DNA of 64,000 bases from Hydrogenophaga sp. IBVHS1 (GCF_002127265.1 NZ_NFUU01000001.1:2488040-2552039), one strand, 5' to 3'; shown: positions 18,626 to 27,428, counted from the stretch's first letter. The notes: generated by a model not told the origin, from the sequence alone. Translations and numbers: made by a program.

Positions 18626-19651
18626 ATGGCAGATGGTAAGCGCGCCTTCCGTGGTGTTGAGAGCTTTGAAGCGGAAGCACTGACGCGTGACTTGATCTCG
18701 CCCTTTTTGGAAGCTCGCGGGTTAAGCGACTTAGACGACCACCGTGACCGAGTAGGGAAGGACGGCCAGTCACAGATCATCAAGGCCACGGATTTCGACG
18801 GTCACCCGATTTGCATCCGAGTGAAGATTTGCTGGACGTGGGCAAACAACAGAGCTCCGAAGCGGAACTACTCCGCCAGCCAGCTTGCTGCCCGCATGCA
18901 TGGGGATTGGGTCACAGGCTTTGACAGCCTGATGGAACGCCAGAAGAAGGCAGGTATCACTCACTACCTGATCGTGCAAGGGGATGACACTAGCATCCAG
19001 CTTGGCGCACTGATCCCGATTGCAGCCGTGCGACCGATCTGGGAACAGCAACGTGAGGTAAGCCAGCGCTTGATTGACGCGGGGAAGCTCAAAGGACAGA
19101 AAAAGAATCACGCGGAGAATGGCGGCAGTCCGACCCTGTATCTGATGGACCTGCGACGTGCGGCAGCTAAGGAGGTCACAGACGTCCTCTGGGATTGGCC
19201 CGGCGTCATCGACCTAATGCGGATGCAGGTCACAGTAGCGCCGGCGGATGACTCAGTAGACGACATGCCCGTCGATTACTCGATGTACGGCAGCGACAAG
19301 GCGCCGCGAGTCAAGACGCAATCCTCAGGCGTAAAGCGGGACCCTCGAGTACGACGCGCGGTCGTCAGAAGAGCAACTGAGGGTTGTGAGCGACAGGGAT
19401 GCGAGGACACGCGTACATACCCAGGATTTCTGGACGTCCATCACATCCTGGGGGCGGGCAAAAGCGACCGCGTCTGGAACTGCGTCGCCCTCTGCCCCAA
19501 CTGCCACAGGGAGGCGCACTACTCGCCTGAAGCTGATCGCATCAACGCGGCACTGTATGAGTACGCAAAGCAGTTCGAGCCGTCGTATGTGAAATTGGCG
19601 CAACGTGACAGCAGCGAGGCGAAGCCAGCTGCCGTGATACTTCAGAGGTGA
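18626..19651 (+). CDS. HNH endonuclease with distinct N-terminal domain
   Basis: 341 residues. The C-terminal third is an HNH/zinc nuclease: Cys pairs CERQGC and CPNC flank the catalytic DVHHILG (His about 272-273) and WNCVALCPNCHREAH (Asn and His). The N-terminal ~190 residues are a separate domain with ATDFDGHPICIRVKICW, which might be a degenerate PD-(D/E)xK or a sensor domain; I cannot assign it. GGAGG sits 7 bases before the ATG at 18626, better spaced than for the GTG at 18623. Base composition looks less GC-rich than the flanks. HNH proteins of this kind occur in restriction, mobile elements and phage defence. Confidence 0.85.
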   Translation: MADGKRAFRGVESFEAEALTRDLISPFLEARGLSDLDDHRDRVGKDGQSQIIKATDFDGHPICIRVKICWTWANNRAPKRNYSASQLAARMHGDWVTGFDSLMERQKKAGITHYLIVQGDDTSIQLGALIPIAAVRPIWEQQREVSQRLIDAGKLKGQKKNHAENGGSPTLYLMDLRRAAAKEVTDVLWDWPGVIDLMRMQVTVAPADDSVDDMPVDYSMYGSDKAPRVKTQSSGVKRDPRVRRAVVRRATEGCERQGCEDTRTYPGFLDVHHILGAGKSDRVWNCVALCPNCHREAHYSPEADRINAALYEYAKQFEPSYVKLAQRDSSEAKPAAVILQR

Positions 19652-19922
19652 AGTTCGGATCACATGTGTTTGCAGTGGGCCGTCCTGCGTAGGTCCCAAT
19701 GCTGCGTGGGGGTCGGCTTAGGGCGGAGTACTGTCGGTCGACATAGCAAGCACGTATGACCGCTGTTGCGCGCTAGGTCAGAGAAGTTTCGTGGCTGCTG
19801 CTTCAGCGGCCTGTTGAGGCTCACTCGTACGACACGTCGGGATGGATTCAAAGCGGATGCTGACGCCGCTAATCGGCGCCTCCATAATGCTGCCGCCGAA
19901 TGTGCATTTCTTAGACGCGCAA

Positions 19923-20960
19923 ATGACCAACAACAAGCGATTTCAGATTTTCGTTTCTTCAACATATCTCGATCTAGTTGAGGAGCGGCAGGCGGTTTTG
20001 AAGGCCATACTTGAACTCGACCACATGCCGGCCGGAATGGAACTGTTTCCGGCTACGGACGACTCGGCCTGGATCCTCATCAAGAGTGTTATTGACGAAT
20101 CCGACTACTACGTGCTCATCGTGGGCAGGAAGTACGGCAGCCTGCACGCAGATGGCTTGGGCTACACCGAGAAGGAATACGACTATGCGTACGAGCAGAA
20201 GAAGCCGGTGATTGCACTCCTACACAGCGATCCCGGACTGATACCCCGTGACAAGACCGATATAGACGAAGCCCAGTGGAAGCGTCTGGAGAAATTCCGC
20301 GAGAAGGTGCGCAGCCGCCACACATGTCAGTTCTGGACGAGCGCACATGACCTCAAGGCGAGCGTGATCGTCAGCTTGACTGCGATGATCAAGAGGCACC
20401 CAGCAGTCGGCTGGGTGCGCGCAGATTCTGTTCCTACTGGGGCACGCATAGAAGACGTACTTTTGCTCAAGGAGCGTGTCGCTGAACTGGAGGTTGAGTT
20501 ATCTGCGAGTCGGACGCTTCCATCTCCTGAAACAGCGGGACTTGCGCAAGGAAACGACGCGCACGAAATTCAAGTGAAGGTTGAAACCAGCTCTCATGAA
20601 TGGAACCCATATCCCATCCTGTATTCATGGGACGACCTGTTCGCTCACGTCGCGCCAGCGCTCTTGAACGAAGCCTCGGATGGCAGACTTCGCAGCGCGA
20701 TCTCGTCATATGTGGCAGCTGACGCCGTTAGGATTTTCAAAGATGACGCGGATATCCCGAAAAACCAAAAAACGTTCGGAGTGAGCGCAACGGTGCCCGG
20801 GTCCGAGATCGATACCTGTATCGTCCAGTTCCGAGCTTTAGGCTTAATCGTTGAAAGTCAAAAAAAGCGAAGCGTCACCGACACTGGCAAGTACTGGGCC
20901 CTCACTCCATATGGAGATCACAAGCTAGTTCAGCTTCGCGCTATTCGGAGGGCGGAGTAG
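19923..20960 (+). CDS. DUF4062 domain protein with C-terminal winged-helix-like end
   Basis: 345 residues. The N-terminal ~90 residues match DUF4062: FQIFVSSTYLDLVEERQAV, GMELFPATDD and YYVLIVGRKYGS. This domain is known from the N terminus of STAND-type NTPases (for example TEP1), but no NTPase follows here. A short coiled-coil-like segment (about 180-200, LLLKERVAELEVEL) leads to a C-terminal part ending ALTPYGDHKLVQLRAI, which resembles a winged helix. The start at 19923 is chosen from family alignment memory; its ribosome site is poor and an in-frame ATG at 19842 is possible. Lower GC than the flanks. Confidence 0.78.
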   Translation: MTNNKRFQIFVSSTYLDLVEERQAVLKAILELDHMPAGMELFPATDDSAWILIKSVIDESDYYVLIVGRKYGSLHADGLGYTEKEYDYAYEQKKPVIALLHSDPGLIPRDKTDIDEAQWKRLEKFREKVRSRHTCQFWTSAHDLKASVIVSLTAMIKRHPAVGWVRADSVPTGARIEDVLLLKERVAELEVELSASRTLPSPETAGLAQGNDAHEIQVKVETSSHEWNPYPILYSWDDLFAHVAPALLNEASDGRLRSAISSYVAADAVRIFKDDADIPKNQKTFGVSATVPGSEIDTCIVQFRALGLIVESQKKRSVTDTGKYWALTPYGDHKLVQLRAIRRAE

Positions 20961-20993
20961 CCCACTGAATGCAGGCTGCGCCAAACGGCAAAC

Positions 20994-21014
20994 GGCTCAC
21001 AGCTCACAGCTCAC
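20994..21014. repeat. Short tandem heptamer repeat (AGCTCAC x3)
   Basis: Three head-to-tail copies of RGCTCAC (the first has G in place of A) in the 195-base gap between the convergent DUF4062 and DUF4238 genes. Nothing else is recognisable in that gap. Confidence 0.6.
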
Positions 21015-21155
21015 AGGCTAGACCTCCGGAGAATGTGTTGCACCGAATCGAATGCGCCGCCGGCGTGGGCAGAACTTCTTATTGGCTCGTTGGTAGACAG
21101 GCGCGATGGTGACTTAGTGGAGATGCCGCTGGTTTTCGGTTCAAACCGGATGCTT

Positions 21156-22250
21156 TCACCGCCTAGAAGGCTCGCGCCAAAAATCAGCAGAGCGCCGAAA
21201 TGCTGTCTTGGCCGCTCGGATGTATCCGGCACCTGATCCGTTTGTGAACACGTGACCCTTCGCCCGCCACCGCAGCAGGTTTGGCCAACGTGAAGGAGTG
21301 GGCGAAAGGGACTGGGTATGTAGAAGCGCTTCGTCGTGCGCGTGAGCCTCAGGACGTTCCACTACTCTGTATCGCTTGTGTCTTTCATCAGACTTATCGA
21401 GCACTGCGTAGGTCACACGGTGTCGGCTACCGAGCCTGCGACTTTGCACTGCTTGGTACGAACCCCGAACCCATTGATGGTCATTCCAATCTTGGAAATA
21501 GACATTTGCCCACGCGTTCAAAAACTGCTGCTCGTTGCACGCTGCTACGTCCGCCTCATCCCTCATTTCGGTCCACCCTCTCTCGTGCGGAATGCTGTAG
21601 ACGTCACCGTCATACGCAATACACAGAATGCGAGGGTTTAAAGGGAGGAAGACTGTCGTTCCACAGGACATCAACCCTGGAGACAGATTGCGAGTCCGAA
21701 GATCTTCTTTATGCCAACGGTTCGCGACTACTGCTGGATCATCAGAAGTCAAGAATGGCTTTTTCGTCCTGTTGCGTATCAAACAGATCTTCAAATCGCT
21801 GAAAAGGTCCATTTGTTCTCCAAAGGCTCTCATCGCCATTTGAACCGCTTCTTTGACTGACGGCCTGACGTCTGGCAATGGCACACCAAACTTCTGTTCC
21901 ATCCCCGCAAACATCTCTACCAAGCGCCTAGACGCCGCCTCAGTCCTCATGTGCTGAAAGAGCATGAAGATGCGAAGCGCACTTTTGTCATCGCCGTTCA
22001 ATTCATATCGGGGCGTCAAAATCTTTGCTACCACGCTGGCATAACTTCCTTCGACGGCTCGAATCGCTGCTTCAAGGCGATCATCCTGTCCATAGAAATA
22101 ATCCCCCGAGCATTGATTCTTGACTGGCGCCGAAGCAATTGCGCGCTCTAGCCTCAGATTTAAAAGATTGATGGCGAGGCTCTCACCATCCTGGGTGAAG
22201 GCTCTCAAGTAGCAACGAGGAACAAAATGTTGGTTCTTATTGTTTGCCAT
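21156..22250 (-). CDS. DUF4238 family protein
   Basis: 364 residues. The N terminus NNKNQHFVPRCYLRAF is the hallmark of DUF4238, a family of unknown biochemical role that often occurs alone or in mobile regions. Further family blocks are CSGDYFYGQDDRLE (about 47) and FLTSDDPAVVANR (about 165), then FLPLNPRILCIAY. The start at 22250 is used because the family begins here, although no ribosome site is clear. The last ~50 residues look atypical and may be a read-out tail. Clearly lower GC and different codon use from the surrounding genes, so probably acquired. Confidence 0.8.
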   Translation of the reverse strand: MANNKNQHFVPRCYLRAFTQDGESLAINLLNLRLERAIASAPVKNQCSGDYFYGQDDRLEAAIRAVEGSYASVVAKILTPRYELNGDDKSALRIFMLFQHMRTEAASRRLVEMFAGMEQKFGVPLPDVRPSVKEAVQMAMRAFGEQMDLFSDLKICLIRNRTKKPFLTSDDPAVVANRWHKEDLRTRNLSPGLMSCGTTVFLPLNPRILCIAYDGDVYSIPHERGWTEMRDEADVAACNEQQFLNAWANVYFQDWNDHQWVRGSYQAVQSRRLGSRHRVTYAVLDKSDERHKRYRVVERPEAHAHDEALLHTQSLSPTPSRWPNLLRWRAKGHVFTNGSGAGYIRAAKTAFRRSADFWREPSRR

Positions 22251-22427
22251 GAGTTGAGCATATCGAATCCATCTCAGTCCGGCGAGCAATCGGTGCTACC
22301 TGCATCGACGACCTATCGCCCTTTGCGGAGATACTCGATAAGAAAATCGCGCCCACTCCTCGTACTTCCAGGCTCAATGCGCAATGATGCCCACTGACCA
22401 CCGCATCAGGGAAGGAGACCACCACGC

Positions 22428-24242
22428 ATGGCGACACTGATCCCATCCATAGGCACCACGTCATTCGACTCCACCGGCGAACGCCGACTCGCCGAGCGCC
22501 TGGAACAGAAGCTGGACGACGATTACCTGCTCTGGCACAACGTGCCGATTGGCCCCAAGCAGACGTACCCGGACTTTGTGGTGCTGCACCCGCGCCGTGG
22601 CTTGCTGGTGCTGGAGACGAAGGACTGGCACCTGGAAACGATTCAGAACGCGACCAGGCAGTACTGGACGATCCTGGGCAACGGCAACACGCCCAAGGTG
22701 TTGATGAATCCCCTGGCGCAGGCGCGGCACTGTGCGATACAGGTGGTGAATGCGCTGGAGCGGGACCCGCAGTTGGTGCAGGCCTCTGGCCCGCACCAGG
22801 GCAAGCTGGCGTTCCCCTGGGGGCACGGCGTGGTGTTAACGCGCATTACGCGCAAGCAGTTCGATGCGGCGGGGCTGGCCGAGGCCATCGAACCGCACTA
22901 CGTGATCTGCAAGGACGAGATGGAAGAGTCGGTGGATGCCGAGCGCTTTCAGCAGCGGCTGTGGGGCATGTTTGCGCACTCGTTTGGCGGCGCCATTTCA
23001 TTGCCGCAGCTGGACCGCGTGCGCTGGATCATGTTTCCGCAGGTGCGGGTGGAGCCGCAGGGTTCGCTGTTTGACGACCAGGACGCGGAGGCCGACCTGC
23101 CCACCATCATGCGGGTGATGGACCTGCAGCAGGAGCAGTTGGCCCGCTCGCTGGGCGATGGGCATCGCGTTATTCATGGTGTGGCGGGTTCGGGCAAGAC
23201 GATGATCCTCGGCTACCGCGCCGAATACCTGGCCAGGGCGAGCACGCCCACGAGCAAACCGGTCCTCATCCTTTGCTACAACGAGCCGCTGGCGGTGAAG
23301 CTGGCCAGCGTGATGGAAGCCAAGGGCCTGGCCGACCGCGTGCACGCCCGCAACTTCCACAAGTGGTGCCGCCAGCAACTGGTGGCTTTCGGCCAGCCCA
23401 TTCCGCCCCAAGGCTCGCAACACATGTTCGACCGCATGGTGGACAACGTGATTCGCGGTGTGGAGCGGCAGCAGATTCCGGGCGGCCAATACCAGGCCGT
23501 GCTCATCGACGAGGGCCACGATTTCGCGCCCGAGTGGCTGAAGCTCGTGACGCAGATGGTGGACCAGACCACCAACAGCCTGCTGCTGCTGTATGACGAT
23601 GCGCAAAGCATTTACGAGCGAGCGCGCTCCAGGCAGTTCAGCTTCAAGAGCGTGGGCGTGCAGGCGCAGGGCCGCACCACCATCCTGAAAATCAACTACC
23701 GCAACACGCGGCAGATTCTGCAAACCGCCAGCCTCATCGCGGCGGACTTGCTGACGGCGGACGACAAGGACGACGACGGCATTCCACTCGTCAAACCCGT
23801 GAGCTGCGGCCGAGACGGCGCAGCGCCCGTCATCATCCGCCTGCCCCGCCCGCGCGACGAAGCCTTTGCAGTAGCCGACCACCTGAAGGCCGCGCACAAG
23901 GAAGGCTTTGCCTGGGGCGACATGGCCATCCTCTGCCGAGACTGGGACAGCATGGACTTGTGCGCCATGGCGCTGAGGCAACGCGGCCTGCCCCACCAGG
24001 TGCGCAAACGCTCAGGCGACTACCAGCCCGGTGCCGACCTGATTCAGGTGATGACGATGAAGGTGAGCAAAGGGCTTGAATTCCCGGTGGTGGCCTTGCC
24101 GGGCGTGGGGCACATGCCGGCGGCAGGACAGGACGAGAAAGAGGAAGCGCGCATTCTGTATGTGGCAGCCACACGTGCCACGCAGAAGCTGCTGATCACG
24201 ATCAGTGGAGATGGGGAGTTGGGGCGGCGGTTGCCTGCGTAG
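22428..24242 (+). CDS. NERD nuclease-domain / UvrD-like superfamily 1 helicase
   Basis: 604 residues. An N-terminal NERD domain (about 10-120) has YPDFVVLHP and LVLETKDW, giving a D...ExK nuclease-like site. The rest is an SF1 UvrD-like helicase: Walker A GVAGSGKT at 251-258, motif II VLIDEGHDF (about 360), YRNTRQI (motif IV-like), MKVSKGLEFPVVAL, and motif VI ILYVAATRATQ. Such proteins process DNA ends and are common in accessory and defence regions, but can also be chromosomal. GC is high, like the core genome, unlike the three genes to its left. Upstream AGGGAAGGAG is a good ribosome site. Confidence 0.88.
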   Translation: MATLIPSIGTTSFDSTGERRLAERLEQKLDDDYLLWHNVPIGPKQTYPDFVVLHPRRGLLVLETKDWHLETIQNATRQYWTILGNGNTPKVLMNPLAQARHCAIQVVNALERDPQLVQASGPHQGKLAFPWGHGVVLTRITRKQFDAAGLAEAIEPHYVICKDEMEESVDAERFQQRLWGMFAHSFGGAISLPQLDRVRWIMFPQVRVEPQGSLFDDQDAEADLPTIMRVMDLQQEQLARSLGDGHRVIHGVAGSGKTMILGYRAEYLARASTPTSKPVLILCYNEPLAVKLASVMEAKGLADRVHARNFHKWCRQQLVAFGQPIPPQGSQHMFDRMVDNVIRGVERQQIPGGQYQAVLIDEGHDFAPEWLKLVTQMVDQTTNSLLLLYDDAQSIYERARSRQFSFKSVGVQAQGRTTILKINYRNTRQILQTASLIAADLLTADDKDDDGIPLVKPVSCGRDGAAPVIIRLPRPRDEAFAVADHLKAAHKEGFAWGDMAILCRDWDSMDLCAMALRQRGLPHQVRKRSGDYQPGADLIQVMTMKVSKGLEFPVVALPGVGHMPAAGQDEKEEARILYVAATRATQKLLITISGDGELGRRLPA

Positions 24243-24273
24243 CTACAAGCGCTCAGTGAGTGCAGCCCAACGG

Positions 24274-24663
24274 TTATGCGTCGGGGCGGTCAAGAGAATG
24301 ATCCGTTGGGGTTGGCGTCACAGACATCACCTTGAGTGAAATCGACTCTTCAAAGCGGTGCCACGTTCCAGCTGGAACGACGACGAATTCTCCCGTGACC
24401 AGATGCACGCGCTGTTCAGCACCCTGAACGAGAAGAACGACTGTGGTGCTACCTTCGATGGCGAGAACCAGTTCGTCGCCATTCTGGTGACGCTCCCACT
24501 CACTGCTGCCAGAGTAGTGGCCCATGTAGATTGCGCCATCCCGACATGTCGACACGAGCGCGAACACGCCAGAGGTTTCCCCGTTGAAACCAGAGGCCGG
24601 CGTTCGATTGGGAAGGTACTTGACTCCAGACAGCGTCTCGGAGATGGACTTCTTTGTAATCAT
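24274..24663 (-). CDS. Small cupin-domain protein
   Basis: 129 residues forming a single cupin: GHYSGSSEWERHQNGDELVLAIEG is followed by VHLVTGEFVVVPAGTWHRFE, giving the two cupin motifs with His, Glu and His ligands. Possible roles are metal-dependent isomerase, dioxygenase or sugar sensor; none can be assigned. No strong ribosome site precedes the ATG. It converges on the helicase gene with 31 bases between stops. Confidence 0.8.
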   Translation of the reverse strand: MITKKSISETLSGVKYLPNRTPASGFNGETSGVFALVSTCRDGAIYMGHYSGSSEWERHQNGDELVLAIEGSTTVVLLVQGAEQRVHLVTGEFVVVPAGTWHRFEESISLKVMSVTPTPTDHSLDRPDA

Positions 24664-24757
24664 TGCAGGTCGGTGTTGAGGTTTGGACTGTTCGCAGGCC
24701 TTGCGAGGGGAGCAGATGAGCTCTGCAATGCTCAATTCTGATTGAGACAGGCGGGAC

Positions 24758-26257
24758 TCACGTTGGCTTCTCCGAAACGACGGCGGCGCCTGAGACAAAC
24801 GCCCCATGCAGCCCCAGCGGCAGCGCGTACGGCAGCGTGGCCTGCGCCACGGGGCCGTCGGCCAAAGCGTCTGCCGCGAAGCAGGACAACACGGTGCGCT
24901 GGCTGGCCTGGTCCAGCACGGTGCCGAGCACCCAGCCTGGTGATGAGCCCGACGATGCGTCGGGCACGAACACATGCTCTTCCACGATGGCGCCCGGTGC
25001 AAAACGGAAGCGTTGCGAAGCACCCGTTTCCACGTGGGTGCAGGCGATGGCGTTCCACATGGGTAGCCCGCCCACGGTGGAGGTGGCGTGGAACACATGG
25101 CGATGCCGCCCGCCGACGAGGCGGTGGTCGATGCAGGGAAACTCGGCTTCGATGCCCAGGTCCGTCTGCAAGACCTGGCCGCTGCGCAGGTGGAGCTTCA
25201 GCACCGTGAGGCGCGGCCCCGGTGTGCCGGCGAGGCGGCCTTGCATCACCTCGCGAGCATCCACCAGCAGGGCGCGCGCGTCGGCAGAGCGCGCGTAGTC
25301 CAGGTGGATCACGGTGCCGGCGGGCGTGTCTTCTTCCCATGCGTTGCCGATGTGAAAGAGGAAACCGGTGGGCAATTCAAACTGGCGTTGCTGCTTCCAG
25401 TCGTGCTTGTCGATGACGAGCGCGCGCATGCCTTGCTCCGGCCGCCACACGTGAGAGTCCAGGAAGCTCGCTCCCGCTTCGCGGCGCGTTGCGTCGTACA
25501 CCAGAGGCGCCAGCAAAAACACCAGGTGACGGGCCGTGACGGCAAAGTCGTGGACCATCGGCAGGTCACTCACGGGCAAGGCGTCGGCGCGCTTCAATGC
25601 CCCGTCGGGCCCGATCTCGTACAGCAACAGCAGGCCGTGGTGGGCGCTGACGCCGAAGTTCCACACTGTGCCGTCCGCCTCCACGCGGGGGTGCGCCGAG
25701 AAGGGTGCGCCTTCCAGGTCGGCCCGCCAGGTCTTTATGCCGTGTGTTTGCAGCGTGAGTGGGTCCAGCCTGGTGGCGGAGCCGCCCTCCCACAGCGCCA
25801 GCAAGTCGTCGCCCAGCGGCAGCACGCTGATGTTGGCGGCGTTCATGCTGTCGGGCGATGCGGCCGATTCGCGATCTTTGAACACGGTGCCAAAGCCTTC
25901 GGTGAGGCGGCGGCCGGCCGTGGTCTCGGCCACGCGCTTGGGTGTGGCCACGTAGCGCCCCTGGTGGTGCACTTCGCTACCGGCGATCAGGAAGCGGTGC
26001 ACCATGCCGTCACCATCGAACCAGTGACGGTAGCGCTCGCCACCCAGGTCGTGTCCTGCCGGACCGTTGCGGTAGAGCGTGCCGGCCAGCGCATCGGGGA
26101 AGCGCCCGCGCACCCTGGCCCGCGTCAAAGGGAGGTCGGCGGGTGGCGTGGCAAAGGCCGGCTGCCAACCGGGGCTGGCGTGTACGGCCGACGGCGCCAG
26201 CACAGGCGCGCCTGCGGCGGCAGCCATGAGCCGCAGCAAAACATCTCGACGATGCAT
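24758..26257 (-). CDS. Carotenoid cleavage oxygenase family protein (exported, Tat-like signal)
   Basis: 499 residues. The N terminus MHRRDVLLRLMAAAAG looks like a twin-arginine signal, so the enzyme is probably periplasmic. The seven-bladed propeller family is marked by GTLYRNGPAGHD near residue 58, WFDGDGMVHRF, and four candidate iron-ligand His in FSAHPRVEA, MVHDFAVT, FLFHIGNAWEE and LGLHGAF. Members cleave carotenoids, apocarotenoids or stilbenes with O2. Third gene of a unit with a methyltransferase and a DUF2141 protein. Confidence 0.92.
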   Translation of the reverse strand: MHRRDVLLRLMAAAAGAPVLAPSAVHASPGWQPAFATPPADLPLTRARVRGRFPDALAGTLYRNGPAGHDLGGERYRHWFDGDGMVHRFLIAGSEVHHQGRYVATPKRVAETTAGRRLTEGFGTVFKDRESAASPDSMNAANISVLPLGDDLLALWEGGSATRLDPLTLQTHGIKTWRADLEGAPFSAHPRVEADGTVWNFGVSAHHGLLLLYEIGPDGALKRADALPVSDLPMVHDFAVTARHLVFLLAPLVYDATRREAGASFLDSHVWRPEQGMRALVIDKHDWKQQRQFELPTGFLFHIGNAWEEDTPAGTVIHLDYARSADARALLVDAREVMQGRLAGTPGPRLTVLKLHLRSGQVLQTDLGIEAEFPCIDHRLVGGRHRHVFHATSTVGGLPMWNAIACTHVETGASQRFRFAPGAIVEEHVFVPDASSGSSPGWVLGTVLDQASQRTVLSCFAADALADGPVAQATLPYALPLGLHGAFVSGAAVVSEKPT

Positions 26258-26272
26258 GAAAGGGCTCTGCCT

Positions 26273-26692
26273 TCAGCGCAGCCGGAAGCTGATGCTGGCG
26301 TTGTCGGCATCCAGTGGCACGGCGGCGGCGTCGAAGGTCGGTGGGCCCATCCTGCCTCGGGCGTTGTTGGAGAAGCCGTACCTTTCGGTGGGCAGGCCGA
26401 CGATGTTGGTGTCGAGCCTGGCGTTGCCGTTTTCGTCGGCAAACGACTTGACTGCATAGCGCCCTGCCGGCAGGCCTGTGAACACCACCTGAGCCGCTCC
26501 ATCGCGCAGCTCCACTTTCTGCGAAGCGAGCGCCTGGTTGCTGGCCATGGCCTCGGCGCTGTTGAACAGCGCCAGGTAGAGCACCGCCGGCACGGGCGGG
26601 CCATCCACCACGGTCACCTGCAGATCTGCCGCGCTCACGGCGCATGGCATCGTCAAGGTGGCGAGCGAGAGGAAAGTGTGGATGAACTTCAC
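26273..26692 (-). CDS. DUF2141 exported protein
   Basis: 139 residues with a Sec signal peptide (MKFIHTFLSLATLTMPCAVSAA). The mature part has the DUF2141 pattern VPAVLYLALFNSA ... GLPAGRYAVKSFADENGNARLD ... PTERYGFSNNAR, a beta-sandwich family of unknown function often encoded near carotenoid or outer-membrane lipid genes. Its start overlaps the methyltransferase stop by 4 bases (ATGA at 26689-26692), and the carotenoid oxygenase gene starts 15 bases after its stop. Confidence 0.87.
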   Translation of the reverse strand: MKFIHTFLSLATLTMPCAVSAADLQVTVVDGPPVPAVLYLALFNSAEAMASNQALASQKVELRDGAAQVVFTGLPAGRYAVKSFADENGNARLDTNIVGLPTERYGFSNNARGRMGPPTFDAAAVPLDADNASISFRLR

Positions 26693-27393
26693 GCTGCATC
26701 TCCCTTGCGAGCGACGATGAAGACGCGGAAGTCCTTGCCCCGAGTGCCATGGCGCTCAACCGATTCGATGACCATTCCCTGGCGGACGATGGCCGCCTTC
26801 AAGGCTTTGGCGTCGAAGCACAGCACATGGGGCGCCTTGCCGATGGCGCGCATCAGGGGAATGGCGAGCCAGGGGATGAGTGGATTCATTTCGGAGATGC
26901 ACGCCGTTTTGGAGATCAGCAGGCCACCCGGACGCAAGGCGCGCACGGCGAGCTGGAGCGCTCGGTCGAGATCGTCGACCAGGTGCAGCAGGTTGAAGGC
27001 CAGCACCGCGTCGTACTCGCCCTGCCCGGCCATTGGCTCGTCGGCGTCGGCAACGGCAAAACTCAACTGTTGCATCGGCTGGTCGGTCAGCTTCTGGCGG
27101 GCGATGGCGATCATGGCGGGCGAGAAGTCGGTGGCCAGCAGGCGCCGGGTGTGGCGTGCCAGGCGCAAGGCGGTGGTGCCGGTGCCACAGCCGATCTCCA
27201 GCACGTCCATGTCTGTTGTCAGCAGCCCCTGCACGCGCCACAACGTGGACTCGTAACCCGCCGGGTCAACAATCGGGTCGGCGGCGTACTTCACCGCCAC
27301 GCGGTCCCAGAAGCGGGCTTTGCGGGCGTGCGATGCGCTGGCGTGAACGGCAGGCGGGGCATCGGCGAGGGGGGAGATGGTGGAAGAAGGCAT
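26689..27393 (-). CDS. Class I SAM-dependent methyltransferase
   Basis: 234 residues. Motif I is VLEIGCGTGTTALRLA (about 63-78), followed by LLATDFSPAMI, AVADADEPM, and FNLLHLVDDLD, typical of the Methyltransf_11/25 type. Substrate not evident. First gene of the methyltransferase-DUF2141-carotenoid oxygenase unit, so it may modify the same small hydrophobic molecule (inference). It is divergent from the LysR gene at 27466 with only 72 bases between starts, the classical layout for regulation by that LysR. Confidence 0.86.
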   Translation of the reverse strand: MPSSTISPLADAPPAVHASASHARKARFWDRVAVKYAADPIVDPAGYESTLWRVQGLLTTDMDVLEIGCGTGTTALRLARHTRRLLATDFSPAMIAIARQKLTDQPMQQLSFAVADADEPMAGQGEYDAVLAFNLLHLVDDLDRALQLAVRALRPGGLLISKTACISEMNPLIPWLAIPLMRAIGKAPHVLCFDAKALKAAIVRQGMVIESVERHGTRGKDFRVFIVARKGDAA

Positions 27394-27428
27394 GGGGGAG
27401 GATGCTATCCATGCAAGACTCCGCAGGG

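Noticed and set aside
21100..21175. tRNA-like T-arm text (CGGTTCAAACCGG) near the DUF4238 end
   Set aside because: No matching acceptor, D-arm or anticodon stem could be built around it; treated as chance.
21033..21236. 67-codon + strand frame starting after GGAG between DUF4062 and DUF4238
   Set aside because: It overlaps the DUF4238 3' end in antisense and has no domain likeness; the GGAG is only 4 bases from the ATG.
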